In this document: in pieces, positions 7,759 to 18,578 of the stretch
Layout: each line of letters opens with the position of its first letter
Numbering within the stretch: position 1 is the stretch's first letter
Assembly (NCBI GenBank): GCA_021639365.1
Contig: JAJXHK010000002.1
Location: forward strand, 62,001-126,000
Source: Collinsella aerofaciens
GTDB taxonomy: Bacteria; Actinomycetota; Coriobacteriia; Coriobacteriales; Coriobacteriaceae
Direction of reading: 5' to 3'
Length of the DNA: 64,000 bases
The notes under the pieces: generated by a model
What the model was told of the DNA's origin: nothing
Seen by the model: only the letters and a program-made list of their open reading frames with translations
Databases searched by the model: none
Position numbers and translations under genes: made by a program

Positions 7759-8679
7759 TTACTCACCGCGGGGATGAGCTTGAGCCACGGCACGTTTAAG
7801 CCGATCGGGTGTGAGATGCGTGTAGATCTGCGTCGTGGACAGGCTCGCATGACCCAGCAGCTCTTGAACCGAGCGCAGGTCCGCGCCGCCCTCGAGCAAG
7901 TCGGTCGCAAAGGTATGGCGCATCGCATGCGGGGCGATGTCGGCCGGAATGCCGGCGAGCGTCGCCAGCATATGAAACCGCCGCCTGAGCATGGCCGCAC
8001 TCATGCGATTACCGCGCGCCGATATAAGCAGCGGATGCGGCCCGGTAGCGAGGTCACGACGCTTTGCCTGAGCGAGCAACTCCGGCTTCCCCTCCTCAAT
8101 ATAGAGACGCGTCGCCTCGAGCGCACGACGATACAGAGGGACGATACGTTCTTTGCTCCCCTTGCCCCACAGGCGCAGCGTGCGTTCGGACCACGCAATG
8201 GACTCCACATTGAGTGCTGCGAGCTCAGAGATACGGGCGCCCGAGGCATAGAGCAGCTCGAGCATCGCCGCATCGCGCAGTCCCGCGGGTGTTGAGGTAT
8301 CAGGCGTCTTGAGCAGCGCCTCCACCTGTTGGGTCGTCAGCACACCGGGTAGATCGCGCGGGAGCTTGGGCGAGGAAATTGCCGAGACCACATCGCCCTC
8401 CACGACCCCCTCGGCAGCCATCCATCGATAGAGCGATCGGATAGCCGACAGATGCGCCGCAAGCGTTCGGGGAGCCACCTGCTCACGCGAAAGCTCGGCA
8501 AGATAGCGACGAATGGTGCGCACGTCGGCAGCGAAAGCATCTATATCCTCGCGCTCGCACCAGGCAGCAAAGCGCTCCAGCCTCGAGCCATAGGCCGACA
8601 CCGTGTTGGGAGAAAGTCCCTCGACACGTGAGATATAGGCGATAAACGAGTCGACGGCATCGTACAGGTCAAAGGCTAT
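7759..8679 (-). CDS. XerC/XerD-type tyrosine recombinase, probable non-standard start
   Basis: Site-specific recombinase of the kind that resolves chromosome dimers at dif. Counting from the GTG at 8601 (280 aa), the catalytic set is Arg123 (GARISE), Lys147 or 150, His225 and Arg228 (HAMRH), His251 (LLGHAS) and Tyr260. That start cuts off part of the N-terminal core-binding domain. The same frame continues upstream with DAVDSFIAYISRVEGLSPNT, which is typical Xer sequence. No ATG, GTG or TTG occurs in that extension before the next stop. An ATA at 8679, overlapping the trmFO TAG and 9 nt after GGAGG, would give 306 aa, the normal family length. I list the extended form. The fallback is 7759-8601. 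XerC and XerD cannot be told apart here. Confidence 0.8.
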   Translation of the reverse strand: MAFDLYDAVDSFIAYISRVEGLSPNTVSAYGSRLERFAAWCEREDIDAFAADVRTIRRYLAELSREQVAPRTLAAHLSAIRSLYRWMAAEGVVEGDVVSAISSPKLPRDLPGVLTTQQVEALLKTPDTSTPAGLRDAAMLELLYASGARISELAALNVESIAWSERTLRLWGKGSKERIVPLYRRALEATRLYIEEGKPELLAQAKRRDLATGPHPLLISARGNRMSAAMLRRRFHMLATLAGIPADIAPHAMRHTFATDLLEGGADLRSVQELLGHASLSTTQIYTHLTPDRLKRAVAQAHPRGE

Positions 8680-10019
8680 GACCGGTCGCCTCCAAACAGA
8701 TCGGGGCGAGTGGCCAGATAGGCATCAAGAGCCTCAAGCGCACGGTCCGCATACGCCTGGTAGCGGTCGCGCTTGCTGCGACGCTTACCGTCCTCGAGCG
8801 GCGGCACCAGGCCAAAGTTGACATGCATGGGCTGGTAGCCCACGGTGGCAGGATCGGTCGCATAGCCCACGAGCGCGCCCAGGGCGCCCACGCGGGGCAA
8901 CTCGACGCCCGCGGCGCCGATAGCCTCGGCATAGGTGTTGAGCGCCGCGAGCAGACCGGTCGCCACGGCTTCCATGTACCCCTCGGTGCCGGTGATCTGA
9001 CCGGCCAGGCGCACGCCGGTACCAGGCACGGCAAAGGTGCCATCGAGCACGTGCGGGGCGTCGACAAAGGTATTACGGTGCATGACACCGTAGCGGAAGA
9101 ACTCAGCGTTCTCCAGGCCCGGCACCATATGGAAGACGCGCTTCTGCTCGCCAAAGGTCAGGTTGGTCTGGAAGCCCACCAGGTTATAGGCGGTCTTCTC
9201 CTTGTTCTCGGCACGCAGCTGAATCGCCGCCCAGGGGCGACGTCCGGTACGCGGGTCGGTGAGGCCGACGGGCTTCATGGCACCAAAGCGGATGGCATCC
9301 TTGCCCGTGCGCGCGACCTCCTCGGCGGGCTGGCAGGCCTGGAACAGATCGCCGCCCTCAAAGTCTTTGAGCACCACGCGGTCGGCCGTGGTAAGCGCCT
9401 CGATAAAGGCCTCGTACTCCTCCTTGTTGAGCGGAGCGTTGAGATAGTCGCCGCTCCCCTGCTCCTCGTAGCGCGACTGCGAGAACAGCACGTCCATATC
9501 GAGCGTGGAGGCATCGACGATCGGCGCCGCGGCATCGAAGAACGCAAGGGCGTCGCCACCGACGAGCTTCATGACCTCTTCGCTCAGCGCCGGCGAGCAC
9601 AGGGGGCCGGCGGCAATGACCACGTGGCCCTCGGGAATCTGCGTGACCTCGCCGTGCACGACCTCGATATTGGGACGTGCGGCAACCTCGGCCTCGACAA
9701 GCTCGGAAAACTTGACGCGGTCGACTGCCAAGGCGCCACCGGCGGGAACAGCCGCGCGATGGGCGCAATCGAGCAGGACTGAACCCATGCGCTCAAGCTC
9801 GGCCTTTAACAAGCCCGCCGCAGAGTCCGGACGGGTCGATTTAAACGAATTGGAACAGACGAGCTCTGCCAGGTGATCGGTATGGTGGGCCGGGGAGCTC
9901 ACCTGGGGGCGCATCTCGCACAGCTTTACGGCAAACCCGCGATCTGCCAGCTGGATCGCGCACTCCGAACCCGCCAGACCGCCACCGATAACTGTCACCT
10001 GATCGAACTGCATCTGCAA
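8676..10019 (-). CDS. trmFO: methylenetetrahydrofolate-tRNA-(uracil-54-C5)-methyltransferase
   Basis: Folate- and FAD-dependent enzyme making ribothymidine at position 54 of tRNA, instead of the SAM-dependent TrmA. The 447-aa product has the FAD-binding VIGGGLAGSE at residues 10-19, then CEMRP and a conserved CSNSFKS segment. C-terminal QITGTEGYMEA and ALGALVGYAT are GidA-family patterns. It sits between dprA and a tyrosine recombinase, a neighbourhood also known in Firmicutes, where topA usually lies between dprA and trmFO. Its stop overlaps the probable start of the recombinase. Confidence 0.96.
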   Translation of the reverse strand: MQMQFDQVTVIGGGLAGSECAIQLADRGFAVKLCEMRPQVSSPAHHTDHLAELVCSNSFKSTRPDSAAGLLKAELERMGSVLLDCAHRAAVPAGGALAVDRVKFSELVEAEVAARPNIEVVHGEVTQIPEGHVVIAAGPLCSPALSEEVMKLVGGDALAFFDAAAPIVDASTLDMDVLFSQSRYEEQGSGDYLNAPLNKEEYEAFIEALTTADRVVLKDFEGGDLFQACQPAEEVARTGKDAIRFGAMKPVGLTDPRTGRRPWAAIQLRAENKEKTAYNLVGFQTNLTFGEQKRVFHMVPGLENAEFFRYGVMHRNTFVDAPHVLDGTFAVPGTGVRLAGQITGTEGYMEAVATGLLAALNTYAEAIGAAGVELPRVGALGALVGYATDPATVGYQPMHVNFGLVPPLEDGKRRSKRDRYQAYADRALEALDAYLATRPDLFGGDRS

Positions 10020-10027
10020 ACACCTTT

Positions 10028-10963
10028 CTAATTGACACGTTTTCCATTGTGACCGAAGGGTGTCTGGGCGTGAAGGGCAAACTTGGAGGGCGCATACCTT
10101 CCATCCATCATGCGCTCGATAAGACCCTCGAGCTCAAGCGAACCCAGGAGTTTGAGTACGCCGACGGCATCGAGCGAGACGAGCGCCGCGATGTCGTCGA
10201 CCTTGAGCGGAGAGGCGATAAGCGCATGCATCACGGTCTGCTGTGTTGGATCCAGGTCGGCAATACCGGGAGCATCGGGGCGCGAGTAGCGCAGGGTGCC
10301 GTAGATGCGTGAGATAGCCATCTCGATAGATTCCTCGTCGATGATGCAGCAGGCACCGTTCGCAATGAGGTAATTCGTGCCACGCGACTCGGGCGATAGG
10401 ATCGACCCCGGCACGGCAAGAAGTTCACGCCCCAAATCCATAGCAGCCTCGGCTGTAGAAAACGTCCCGGAAGGCATACCCGCCTCGGATACAAAGAGGG
10501 CTTGCGACAGGGCCGCGATCACGCGATTGCGGCGCGGAAAGGCAAACTTGCGAGGACCCATGCCCCACGGGGAGATCGACACGACCGCGCCACCCGTATC
10601 GAGCGTGCGCGTAATAAGCCCCGCGCTCGAGCGCGGATAGACCACGTCGGCGCCCGTCCCCAGCACCACGACGTGTTTGCCGCCAGCGTTGACCGCAGCC
10701 CAACCCGAGGCCTGGTCACAACCGACCGCGCCGCCCGAAACTACCGTCACGCCCGCCTCGACCGCAACCTTTGCCGCAAGCTCTGCCACGGCAAGACCAT
10801 ACGGAGAGGCCTTGCGCGCGCCGATGATGGAGAGCGCGGGCGTCGAAAGCACCTCGGGGTTGCCGCGCACATAGAGCGTCTGGGGTACATCAGAAAGCTC
10901 CAAAACGGTCTCGGGATACAACGCGTCACCTGGATGCAGCTCGAAGGTCCCCTCGGCCATCAT
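10028..10963 (-). CDS. dprA: DNA-processing protein DprA (short form)
   Basis: Single-strand DNA-binding protein that loads RecA during natural transformation. The 311-aa product has the Rossmann-like core: IIGARKASPYG around residues 47-56, a VVSGGAVGCDQASG segment, and FPRRNRVIAALS near the middle. A C-terminal winged helix follows. The N-terminal SAM domain of longer homologues is missing. The ATG at 10963 overlaps the comM stop (ATGA) and has AAGGAGG five nt upstream. Being downstream of comM and yraN makes this a DNA-uptake and processing operon. Whether the organism is competent is not shown. Confidence 0.93.
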   Translation of the reverse strand: MMAEGTFELHPGDALYPETVLELSDVPQTLYVRGNPEVLSTPALSIIGARKASPYGLAVAELAAKVAVEAGVTVVSGGAVGCDQASGWAAVNAGGKHVVVLGTGADVVYPRSSAGLITRTLDTGGAVVSISPWGMGPRKFAFPRRNRVIAALSQALFVSEAGMPSGTFSTAEAAMDLGRELLAVPGSILSPESRGTNYLIANGACCIIDEESIEMAISRIYGTLRYSRPDAPGIADLDPTQQTVMHALIASPLKVDDIAALVSLDAVGVLKLLGSLELEGLIERMMDGRYAPSKFALHAQTPFGHNGKRVN

Positions 10964-12483
10964 TGGTCCCTCCTTCCCTGGTACATCGCCGCCTCGAGCA
11001 CGTGGTCCTGCGTCACCTGCTCGCTCTCGGCGACGTCGGCGATTGTACGCGCAATGCGAACCAGGCGCACGATGCCGCGGCCCGTGAGATGCGTGCGCTT
11101 CGACAGGCCGAGCACACACTTCTCCGCCGCATCATCGAGCTCAAAGGTCGATACGACGCCGTCAATGGACCGCGTCTCGTCATCCTCGGCCTCGGCATCC
11201 GCATCGTCCATACGGGACTCGCGCCAGGCGCGAAAGGCGCGACCGCGCACAACGTAGTCACGTAACTCGGCCGACGACATACCCTCCGCTCCCTCGATAA
11301 TCACCTGGGGGTCGGGACGGGTCACATCGATCATCATGTCGATACGGTCGGCCAAAGGACCGCGCAGTTTAGACCGATAGCGCTCGACCATCGATGCCGA
11401 GCAGCGGCATGGCACCTCACGGTCGCCCAAAAAGCCGCAGGGGCAGGGATTACTCGCAGCCAGCAGCTGAAAGCGCGACGGGAAGGTAAAGGCCCCGTCG
11501 ACGCGCACGATCCTCACATAGCCGCGCTCGATGGGCTGACGCAGCGTCTGCAGCACACCCGTGGGAAACTCGGCAAGCTCGTCCAAAAAAAGCACGCCGC
11601 CATGAGCCAGGCTGATCTCACCCGGATGCACCGGGCGTCCTCCGCCAATGAGGCCAGCCGTTGAAATGCTGTGATGGGGACTTCGAAACGGCCGGTGCCC
11701 CGCCAATAAGCCATCGATGTTCTCACCCAAGACCGAATGGATGCACAGCGCCTCCTGCTGGTCCTCAACAGAAAGCTCGGGCAGGATGCCGGTCATACGA
11801 CGGGCGAGCATCGTCTTGCCCGATCCCGGGGACCCGATCATAAGCAAACCGAGCTCACCCGCTGCCGCCAGCGCCATGCCGCGTTTAGCGACTTCCTGCC
11901 CCAGTACGTCGGCATAGTCGAGCTCGGGCTCAAAGGTCACCTCGACGCCCTCGGAATCCAGATAATGACGCACGGCATCGCCCATGCCGCGAGCAAGCTG
12001 AGACAGATGATCGATAAAGCCGCAATCAACGCCCGCAAGCGGCACATGCTGGTCGGACCTGCCGGCGATAAAGGACAGCCCCATATCACGCGCCAATAGC
12101 TGAAACGCCACCTCGCCCTTGACAGGAAGCACCGTACCGTCCAAGCCAAGCTCACCAGCAATAAGACAACGATCGAGGTTGTCGCGGGGAATCTGACCAT
12201 CGGCCGCCAATACCGCGATGGCGATGGGCAGATCAAAGCCGCTACCGGTCTTGCGAATATCGCCGGGCGCCAGATTGACCGTAATGCCCGAGCGCGGGAT
12301 CTCGAACCCGGCGGAGCGCATCGCGCAGCGAATACGACCGCGTGACTCCATCACCTCCATACTCGGAATGCCGAGCATCTGGATGCCCGGCACGCCGCCG
12401 GCAAGCGAGACCTCGACCGTGACGTGAATCGCCTCGACGCCGCGGATGCAGGCCGCGTGAACGGCAAACGTCTCGAACGCCAT
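10960..12483 (-). CDS. comM: ComM/YifB family Mg-chelatase-like AAA+ ATPase
   Basis: Hexameric helicase that aids branch migration during transformation in Vibrio and Haemophilus. The 507-aa product has an N-terminal Lon-like fold (about 1-185), Walker A GSPGSGKT at 217-224, Walker B LFLDELAEF near 300, a cysteine-containing CPCGFLGD loop and a DRIDMMIDV arm, then the C-terminal ChlI-type helical domain. The ATG at 12483 shares a base with the yraN stop (TGATG). The 66 extra upstream residues in the open frame are read-through of yraN and look non-native. Its stop overlaps the dprA start. Confidence 0.94.
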   Translation of the reverse strand: MAFETFAVHAACIRGVEAIHVTVEVSLAGGVPGIQMLGIPSMEVMESRGRIRCAMRSAGFEIPRSGITVNLAPGDIRKTGSGFDLPIAIAVLAADGQIPRDNLDRCLIAGELGLDGTVLPVKGEVAFQLLARDMGLSFIAGRSDQHVPLAGVDCGFIDHLSQLARGMGDAVRHYLDSEGVEVTFEPELDYADVLGQEVAKRGMALAAAGELGLLMIGSPGSGKTMLARRMTGILPELSVEDQQEALCIHSVLGENIDGLLAGHRPFRSPHHSISTAGLIGGGRPVHPGEISLAHGGVLFLDELAEFPTGVLQTLRQPIERGYVRIVRVDGAFTFPSRFQLLAASNPCPCGFLGDREVPCRCSASMVERYRSKLRGPLADRIDMMIDVTRPDPQVIIEGAEGMSSAELRDYVVRGRAFRAWRESRMDDADAEAEDDETRSIDGVVSTFELDDAAEKCVLGLSKRTHLTGRGIVRLVRIARTIADVAESEQVTQDHVLEAAMYQGRRDQ

Positions 12484-12968
12484 CACGACACCTGCCAATC
12501 GAACGCGTTGTACTGATGCTCGATCTCGGCGATATGCCCGCCACGAATGGTGACACCCACGGCATCGAAGCGAATCGCCTTGAGCGGATAATGCTCCATG
12601 AGATAGCAACTTGCGATGCGGCGATAGCGGCGTTGCTTTCGGGCGTCCACAGCCTCCTCGGGAAAGACCCGCGTGCTGCAATCCAGCGCAACGCGTCTGG
12701 TCTTGACCTCGGCCATCACCACGACATCGTCGAGCTCATCGAGCAGCACCAGATCGGCCTCGCCCTCGGAGCAACGATAACCCTGCTCCAGCAAGGTGTA
12801 GCCGCGCTCGTTAAAGTAGTCGATGGTGATCAGCTCGCCCAGCATGCCCAGCTCGCGGGGACTGAGTCCCTTGATAAACTCGGGCGTCATCGCCCCGCAG
12901 TCGAGCTCGCCGTTTTCCCAACGCTCCTTGAGCTGCTGCGTCTTGCTCTTTTTGCTTGCGGCACTCAT
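12483..12968 (-). CDS. YraN (UPF0102) family endonuclease-like protein
   Basis: Small protein of the PD-(D/E)XK nuclease superfamily. The core reads LGELITIDYFNERGYTLLEQ, with a catalytic-like EGEADLVLLD and then VVVMAEVKTR. These supply the expected Asp, Glu and Lys. The 161-aa product has a 35-residue hydrophilic N-terminal extension. The ATG at 12968 has AAAGGAG five nt upstream. Members commonly sit beside rnhB and comM, as here, and are thought to act in DNA processing, but a defined reaction is not established. It is the first gene of the yraN-comM-dprA-trmFO-xer series. Confidence 0.87.
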   Translation of the reverse strand: MSAASKKSKTQQLKERWENGELDCGAMTPEFIKGLSPRELGMLGELITIDYFNERGYTLLEQGYRCSEGEADLVLLDELDDVVVMAEVKTRRVALDCSTRVFPEEAVDARKQRRYRRIASCYLMEHYPLKAIRFDAVGVTIRGGHIAEIEHQYNAFDWQVS

Positions 12969-13066
12969 GGGGTCTCCTTTCCCGCACGCTGCATTGCCCC
13001 GATGATGAGGGCACCTTTCATGCGGGTAAGTACCGGAAGCAAACCAAAAGCTGACCAAATGCCGTC

Positions 13067-13108
13067 AAAAAACGGGTCGTGCGCAGCAATTGTGTTGCAT
13101 ACGGCCCG
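13067..13108 (-). terminator. intrinsic terminator downstream of rnhB
   Basis: On the minus strand CGGGCCGTATGC pairs imperfectly (two mismatches) with GCGCACGACCCG and is followed by TTTTTT. It lies about 50 nt past the rnhB stop and ends the rplS-rnhB transcript. Confidence 0.75.
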
Positions 13109-13157
13109 CTACCAGCAGGTTTATAAAACCCCAGAGGTCCCTGTCTCCACAATTGAC

Positions 13158-13946
13158 CTAGAAAAGGCGCTCAGTCTGCAGAAAGTTTCCGCAAAAGCTC
13201 ACGCGGTGCAGTGGACAAAGTCCATGTTTGCGAATGGCCTCGATATGCTCGGGGCTTGCATAGCCCTTCGACTCGGCCAGATGGTACTCGGGATACTCGG
13301 CGTCGTACTCGACCATCATCTCGTCACGCGTGACCTTGGCCATGATGGACGCTGCGGCGATGCAGGCGATTTTGGCATCGCCCTTCACCACATCGCGCTC
13401 GTTGGGAACGGCGCCCAAGGGGTTGCCATCCATGAGGACGCAGTCGGGTTCAAGTCCCGTATCGGCCACGGCGCCCGCAACGGCGGTACGGATAGCACGG
13501 GCCATGCCCATTTCATCGATATCCTTCGGCGCGATATGGCAAAAACCGATTGCCGTCGCCACCTCGGCAATCTTCACCGAGAGCAACTCGCGGCGCGCGG
13601 GCGTGAGCTTTTTGGAATCGTTGATACCCCAGACGCGCGGCTCCATAGGAAGACAGACGGCGCATACCGTCAAAGGACCGGCCACCGATCCGCGACCCAC
13701 CTCGTCGACACCAACGACCACCCCATCGCCACCAAGCTCATGCATAAGCTCGTACATGTCATTGACGCGCTCGCGCTCGGCAAGCTCTTTGGCATGGCGT
13801 TTGAGGGCACGCTCGCAAGCCTTGATCACCTGCTGGCGCGGATCCTCGCGATAATGCTCCACGAGGGCGGGAATCTCCTCAAACGTAGCGCTCGCCAGCT
13901 CGCCGGCAACCTGCGATGCCGAAACCGAGCTCGTCATGTTGGCCAT
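13158..13946 (-). CDS. rnhB: ribonuclease HII
   Basis: Removes RNA primers and single misincorporated ribonucleotides from DNA. The 262-aa product has the type 2 motif GVDEVGRGSVAGPL (catalytic Asp and Glu), then DSKKLTPARRE, a DGN motif, and KGDAKIACIAAASIMAKVTRD. The first 75 residues are an extension absent from minimal RNase HII. The ATG at 13946 has AAGGAGG upstream and is preferred to a codon six residues earlier. It follows rplS, as in many Gram-positive genomes, although the rplS terminator lies between them and must be read through. Confidence 0.95.
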   Translation of the reverse strand: MANMTSSVSASQVAGELASATFEEIPALVEHYREDPRQQVIKACERALKRHAKELAERERVNDMYELMHELGGDGVVVGVDEVGRGSVAGPLTVCAVCLPMEPRVWGINDSKKLTPARRELLSVKIAEVATAIGFCHIAPKDIDEMGMARAIRTAVAGAVADTGLEPDCVLMDGNPLGAVPNERDVVKGDAKIACIAAASIMAKVTRDEMMVEYDAEYPEYHLAESKGYASPEHIEAIRKHGLCPLHRVSFCGNFLQTERLF

Positions 13947-13975
13947 ACCAGGCCCTCCTTGCATGCAAATCAGAT

Positions 13976-14005
13976 AAAAAGAAGGGCCACCCGAAGGTGA
14001 CCCTT
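13976..14005 (-). terminator. intrinsic terminator of rplS with UUCG loop
   Basis: On the minus strand AAGGGTCACC pairs with GGTGGCCCTT around a TTCG tetraloop, followed by CTTTTT. It separates rplS from rnhB, so rnhB depends on read-through or on a promoter inside the short gap. Confidence 0.93.
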
Positions 14006-14039
14006 GTGTCCAAACGAGTGGACAGACGCTGCGATCTTC

Positions 14040-14381
14040 TTAGCGCTTCTCGGGGATGCGAGCAGCCTTGCCCACCTTGTCGCGGAGGTAGTACAGCTTG
14101 GCGCGGCGGACGCGACCATGACGAACGACCTCGAGCTTGGCGATCTTGGGGCTGTGAAGCGGGAAGGTACGCTCAACACCGACACCGAAGGACATCTTGC
14201 GGACGGTGAAGGTCTCGCGGGCACCGGCGCCGGCCATGCGGATGACGTCGCCCTGGAAGACCTGGATGCGCTCGCGGTCGCCTTCCTTAATGCGGTAGTG
14301 AACCTTGACGTTGTCGGCGACGCGAACCTGAGGAATGTCCTCGCGGATCTGCTGACGCTCGATTGCGCGGATGTAATCCAT
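14040..14381 (-). CDS. rplS: 50S ribosomal protein L19
   Basis: Large-subunit protein at the 30S-50S interface. The 113-aa product begins MDYIRAIERQQIREDIPQVR and carries GDRERIQVFQGDVI, SFGVGVERTFPLHSPKI and VRRAKLYYLR, the L19 signature stretches. The ATG at 14381 has AAGGA seven nt upstream; an in-frame TTG two codons earlier is less well placed. A strong promoter precedes it and a UUCG terminator follows, so it can be made as a one-gene message. Confidence 0.98.
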   Translation of the reverse strand: MDYIRAIERQQIREDIPQVRVADNVKVHYRIKEGDRERIQVFQGDVIRMAGAGARETFTVRKMSFGVGVERTFPLHSPKIAKLEVVRHGRVRRAKLYYLRDKVGKAARIPEKR

Positions 14382-14450
14382 GTGCAATTCCTTACTCTTC
14401 TAGAGGTGCCGTACCATCTTGGCCGGCACGTAGTTGAACAAACGTATTCG

Positions 14451-14478
14451 AGTATACACGCGCGGGTTTCTGCTGCAA
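14451..14478 (-). promoter_or_regulatory. rplS promoter
   Basis: TTGCAG (14473-14478), a 16-bp spacer and TATACT (14451-14456), about 70 nt upstream of the rplS ATG. The match is good and no other gene could use it. Confidence 0.65.
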
Positions 14479-14524
14479 GAACAATTTTTTACGCAGACAA
14501 AAAGACAAAACCCGCACATGATAA

Positions 14525-14552
14525 CCGCCCGCCTCACGAATGAGACGGGCGG
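14525..14552 (-). terminator. probable terminator of ppdK, weak U-tract
   Basis: Stem CCGCCCG plus CTCA, one internal mismatch and a four-base loop, 40 nt past the ppdK stop. The minus strand continues TTATC rather than a long T-run. Actinobacterial hairpin terminators often lack a U-tract, so termination is plausible but not certain. Confidence 0.55.
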
Positions 14553-14591
14553 CATGAAGGGGGGCTACACTAGACGTCGATGTGCGGGGCG

Positions 14592-17342
<2,751 letters not shown>

Positions 17343-17464
17343 GATGCTTCCCCTTCCATGCGCTCACGCGCACGACCGTGGTAACGAATCGACCCGCCGG
17401 ATGCGGGCCGTGAGGGAACTATACGGCGGGTTTTGGACAGGCTTGAGCAGAGGGTGCGCGGTTT

Positions 17465-17512
17465 GGTAAACGTGCTAAAACCGGCGGTAAACGGTAGGTA
17501 AAGGTGGTTACC
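17465..17512 (-). promoter_or_regulatory. GGTAAA repeat cluster upstream of ppdK (possible operator)
   Basis: In the 326-bp ppsR-ppdK gap, GGTAAA occurs at 17465, 17486 and 17497, that is 21 and 11 bp apart and so on one helix face. A palindromic GGTTACC follows at 17506-17512. A TATAGT box on the minus strand lies between this cluster and ppdK. The rest of the gap holds the 3'-end repeats at 17611-17672 and nothing else recognisable. Operator function is inference. Confidence 0.35.
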
Positions 17513-17610
17513 TTATGAAGATACCACTACAAGGAAAATGCAGGTCGGATGCGATGCTTTTGCTAAATCGCTTTACCATTTATCAGCATTATTTCCAAGT
17601 ATTCTCTTTG

Positions 17611-17645
17611 GGTAGCTAAAAGAGCCCCGTCCCAAATTAGCTACC
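17611..17645 (-). repeat. dispersed 35-bp GTAGCTAA-type repeat, copy C
   Basis: Forward strand starts GGTAGCTAAAAGAGCCCCGT and ends TTAGCTACC, so the ends form a 9-bp palindrome. It lies 24 nt past the ppsR stop. The same element occurs at 25662-25696, 42689-42723 and 42764-42798. Confidence 0.85.
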
Positions 17646-17656
17646 CAAACAACCTT

Positions 17657-17672
17657 GTCCCAAGTGAGCTAC
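17657..17672 (-). repeat. partial copy D of the same repeat, overlapping the ppsR stop
   Basis: GTCCCAAGTGAGCTAC on the forward strand matches half of the element with two substitutions. On the minus strand its TAG is the ppsR stop codon. Confidence 0.6.
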
Positions 17673-18544
17673 TTTTGTTGAGCGCGGCGGGCGGCACGGC
17701 GGGCCCTGGCTTCCTGGATCTCCTCGAGGTGGGCAATGATCTCGGCAGCGCTTTCCTCGATGGCTTTGCCGTCGGTGCGCACCACAAAGCAGCCCAGGCG
17801 CTTCATGAGGGCACGGGCCTCCTCGAGCTCGCTGCGTACGCTCTCGGGCTCAGCATAGGAGCCGGCAACGGCACGGGCGTTATCATCCCCCAAGCGGCTA
17901 TCGCGGATCTCAGAAATCACGTCAACGGTCGAAATCAGGCCGAACAGGCGCATCGGGTCGACCTCGTAAATCGACTTGGGTGGCTCCATGCCATGCGCCA
18001 ATGGGACATTGGCGACCTTGTAGCCCTGATAGGCTAAATACATCGACAGCGGGGTCTTGGACGTGCGCGACACGCCCAGCAGCACGATATCGGCACCCGA
18101 CAGATCGTCGCAACCGCGCCCGTCATCGTGCTCAACGAAATACTCCATAGCCTCAATGCGATGGAAATAGCGATCGTCGGTCTTGTGAATCACGCCCGCC
18201 ACGCCCTTGGGCGCAACGCCGATAAGCGATGAAAGCACGGCGAGCGTCGGACCGATCAGGTCGACCGAGCGAATGTGCAGCATGCCCAAGTAGTCGAGTA
18301 CGCGAGCACGAAGGGCCGGGTCGACGATGGTATGGAACACGGCGATATCGCGATGGTCGGCATCGACGCGCGGCCCCACAAATGACTTGACCTGCTCCAC
18401 GGAGGTCACCTTAGGCAGGCGCAAAACGCGAAAAGCCCCTTCATCAAATTGCCCGGACGCCGCAAGCACCACCTCACAAGCGGTATCGCCGAGCGAGTCG
18501 GAGATAACGATAACGGTGGGACGAGCGGTGACCGGGCAATCCAT
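17669..18544 (-). CDS. ppsR: pyruvate, phosphate dikinase regulatory protein (kinase-phosphorylase, DUF299)
   Basis: Bifunctional serine/threonine kinase and phosphorylase that inactivates PPDK with ADP and reactivates it with Pi. The 291-aa product starts with VIVISDSLGDTACEV and has the P-loop GVSRTSKT at residues 157-164, then TPLSMYLAYQGYKVAN, a LIDP-like VDPMRLFGL and the DDNARAVAGSYAEPESVRSE region. It lies directly upstream of ppdK on the same strand, which supports the PPDK assignment over PEP synthase. The last residues are Arg/Ala/Gln-rich, and the stop lies inside a repeat copy. Confidence 0.94.
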   Translation of the reverse strand: MDCPVTARPTVIVISDSLGDTACEVVLAASGQFDEGAFRVLRLPKVTSVEQVKSFVGPRVDADHRDIAVFHTIVDPALRARVLDYLGMLHIRSVDLIGPTLAVLSSLIGVAPKGVAGVIHKTDDRYFHRIEAMEYFVEHDDGRGCDDLSGADIVLLGVSRTSKTPLSMYLAYQGYKVANVPLAHGMEPPKSIYEVDPMRLFGLISTVDVISEIRDSRLGDDNARAVAGSYAEPESVRSELEEARALMKRLGCFVVRTDGKAIEESAAEIIAHLEEIQEARARRAARRAQQK

Positions 18545-18578
18545 GCGGGGCTCCTTTTGCGCTTATGCGCAGGCTAGC

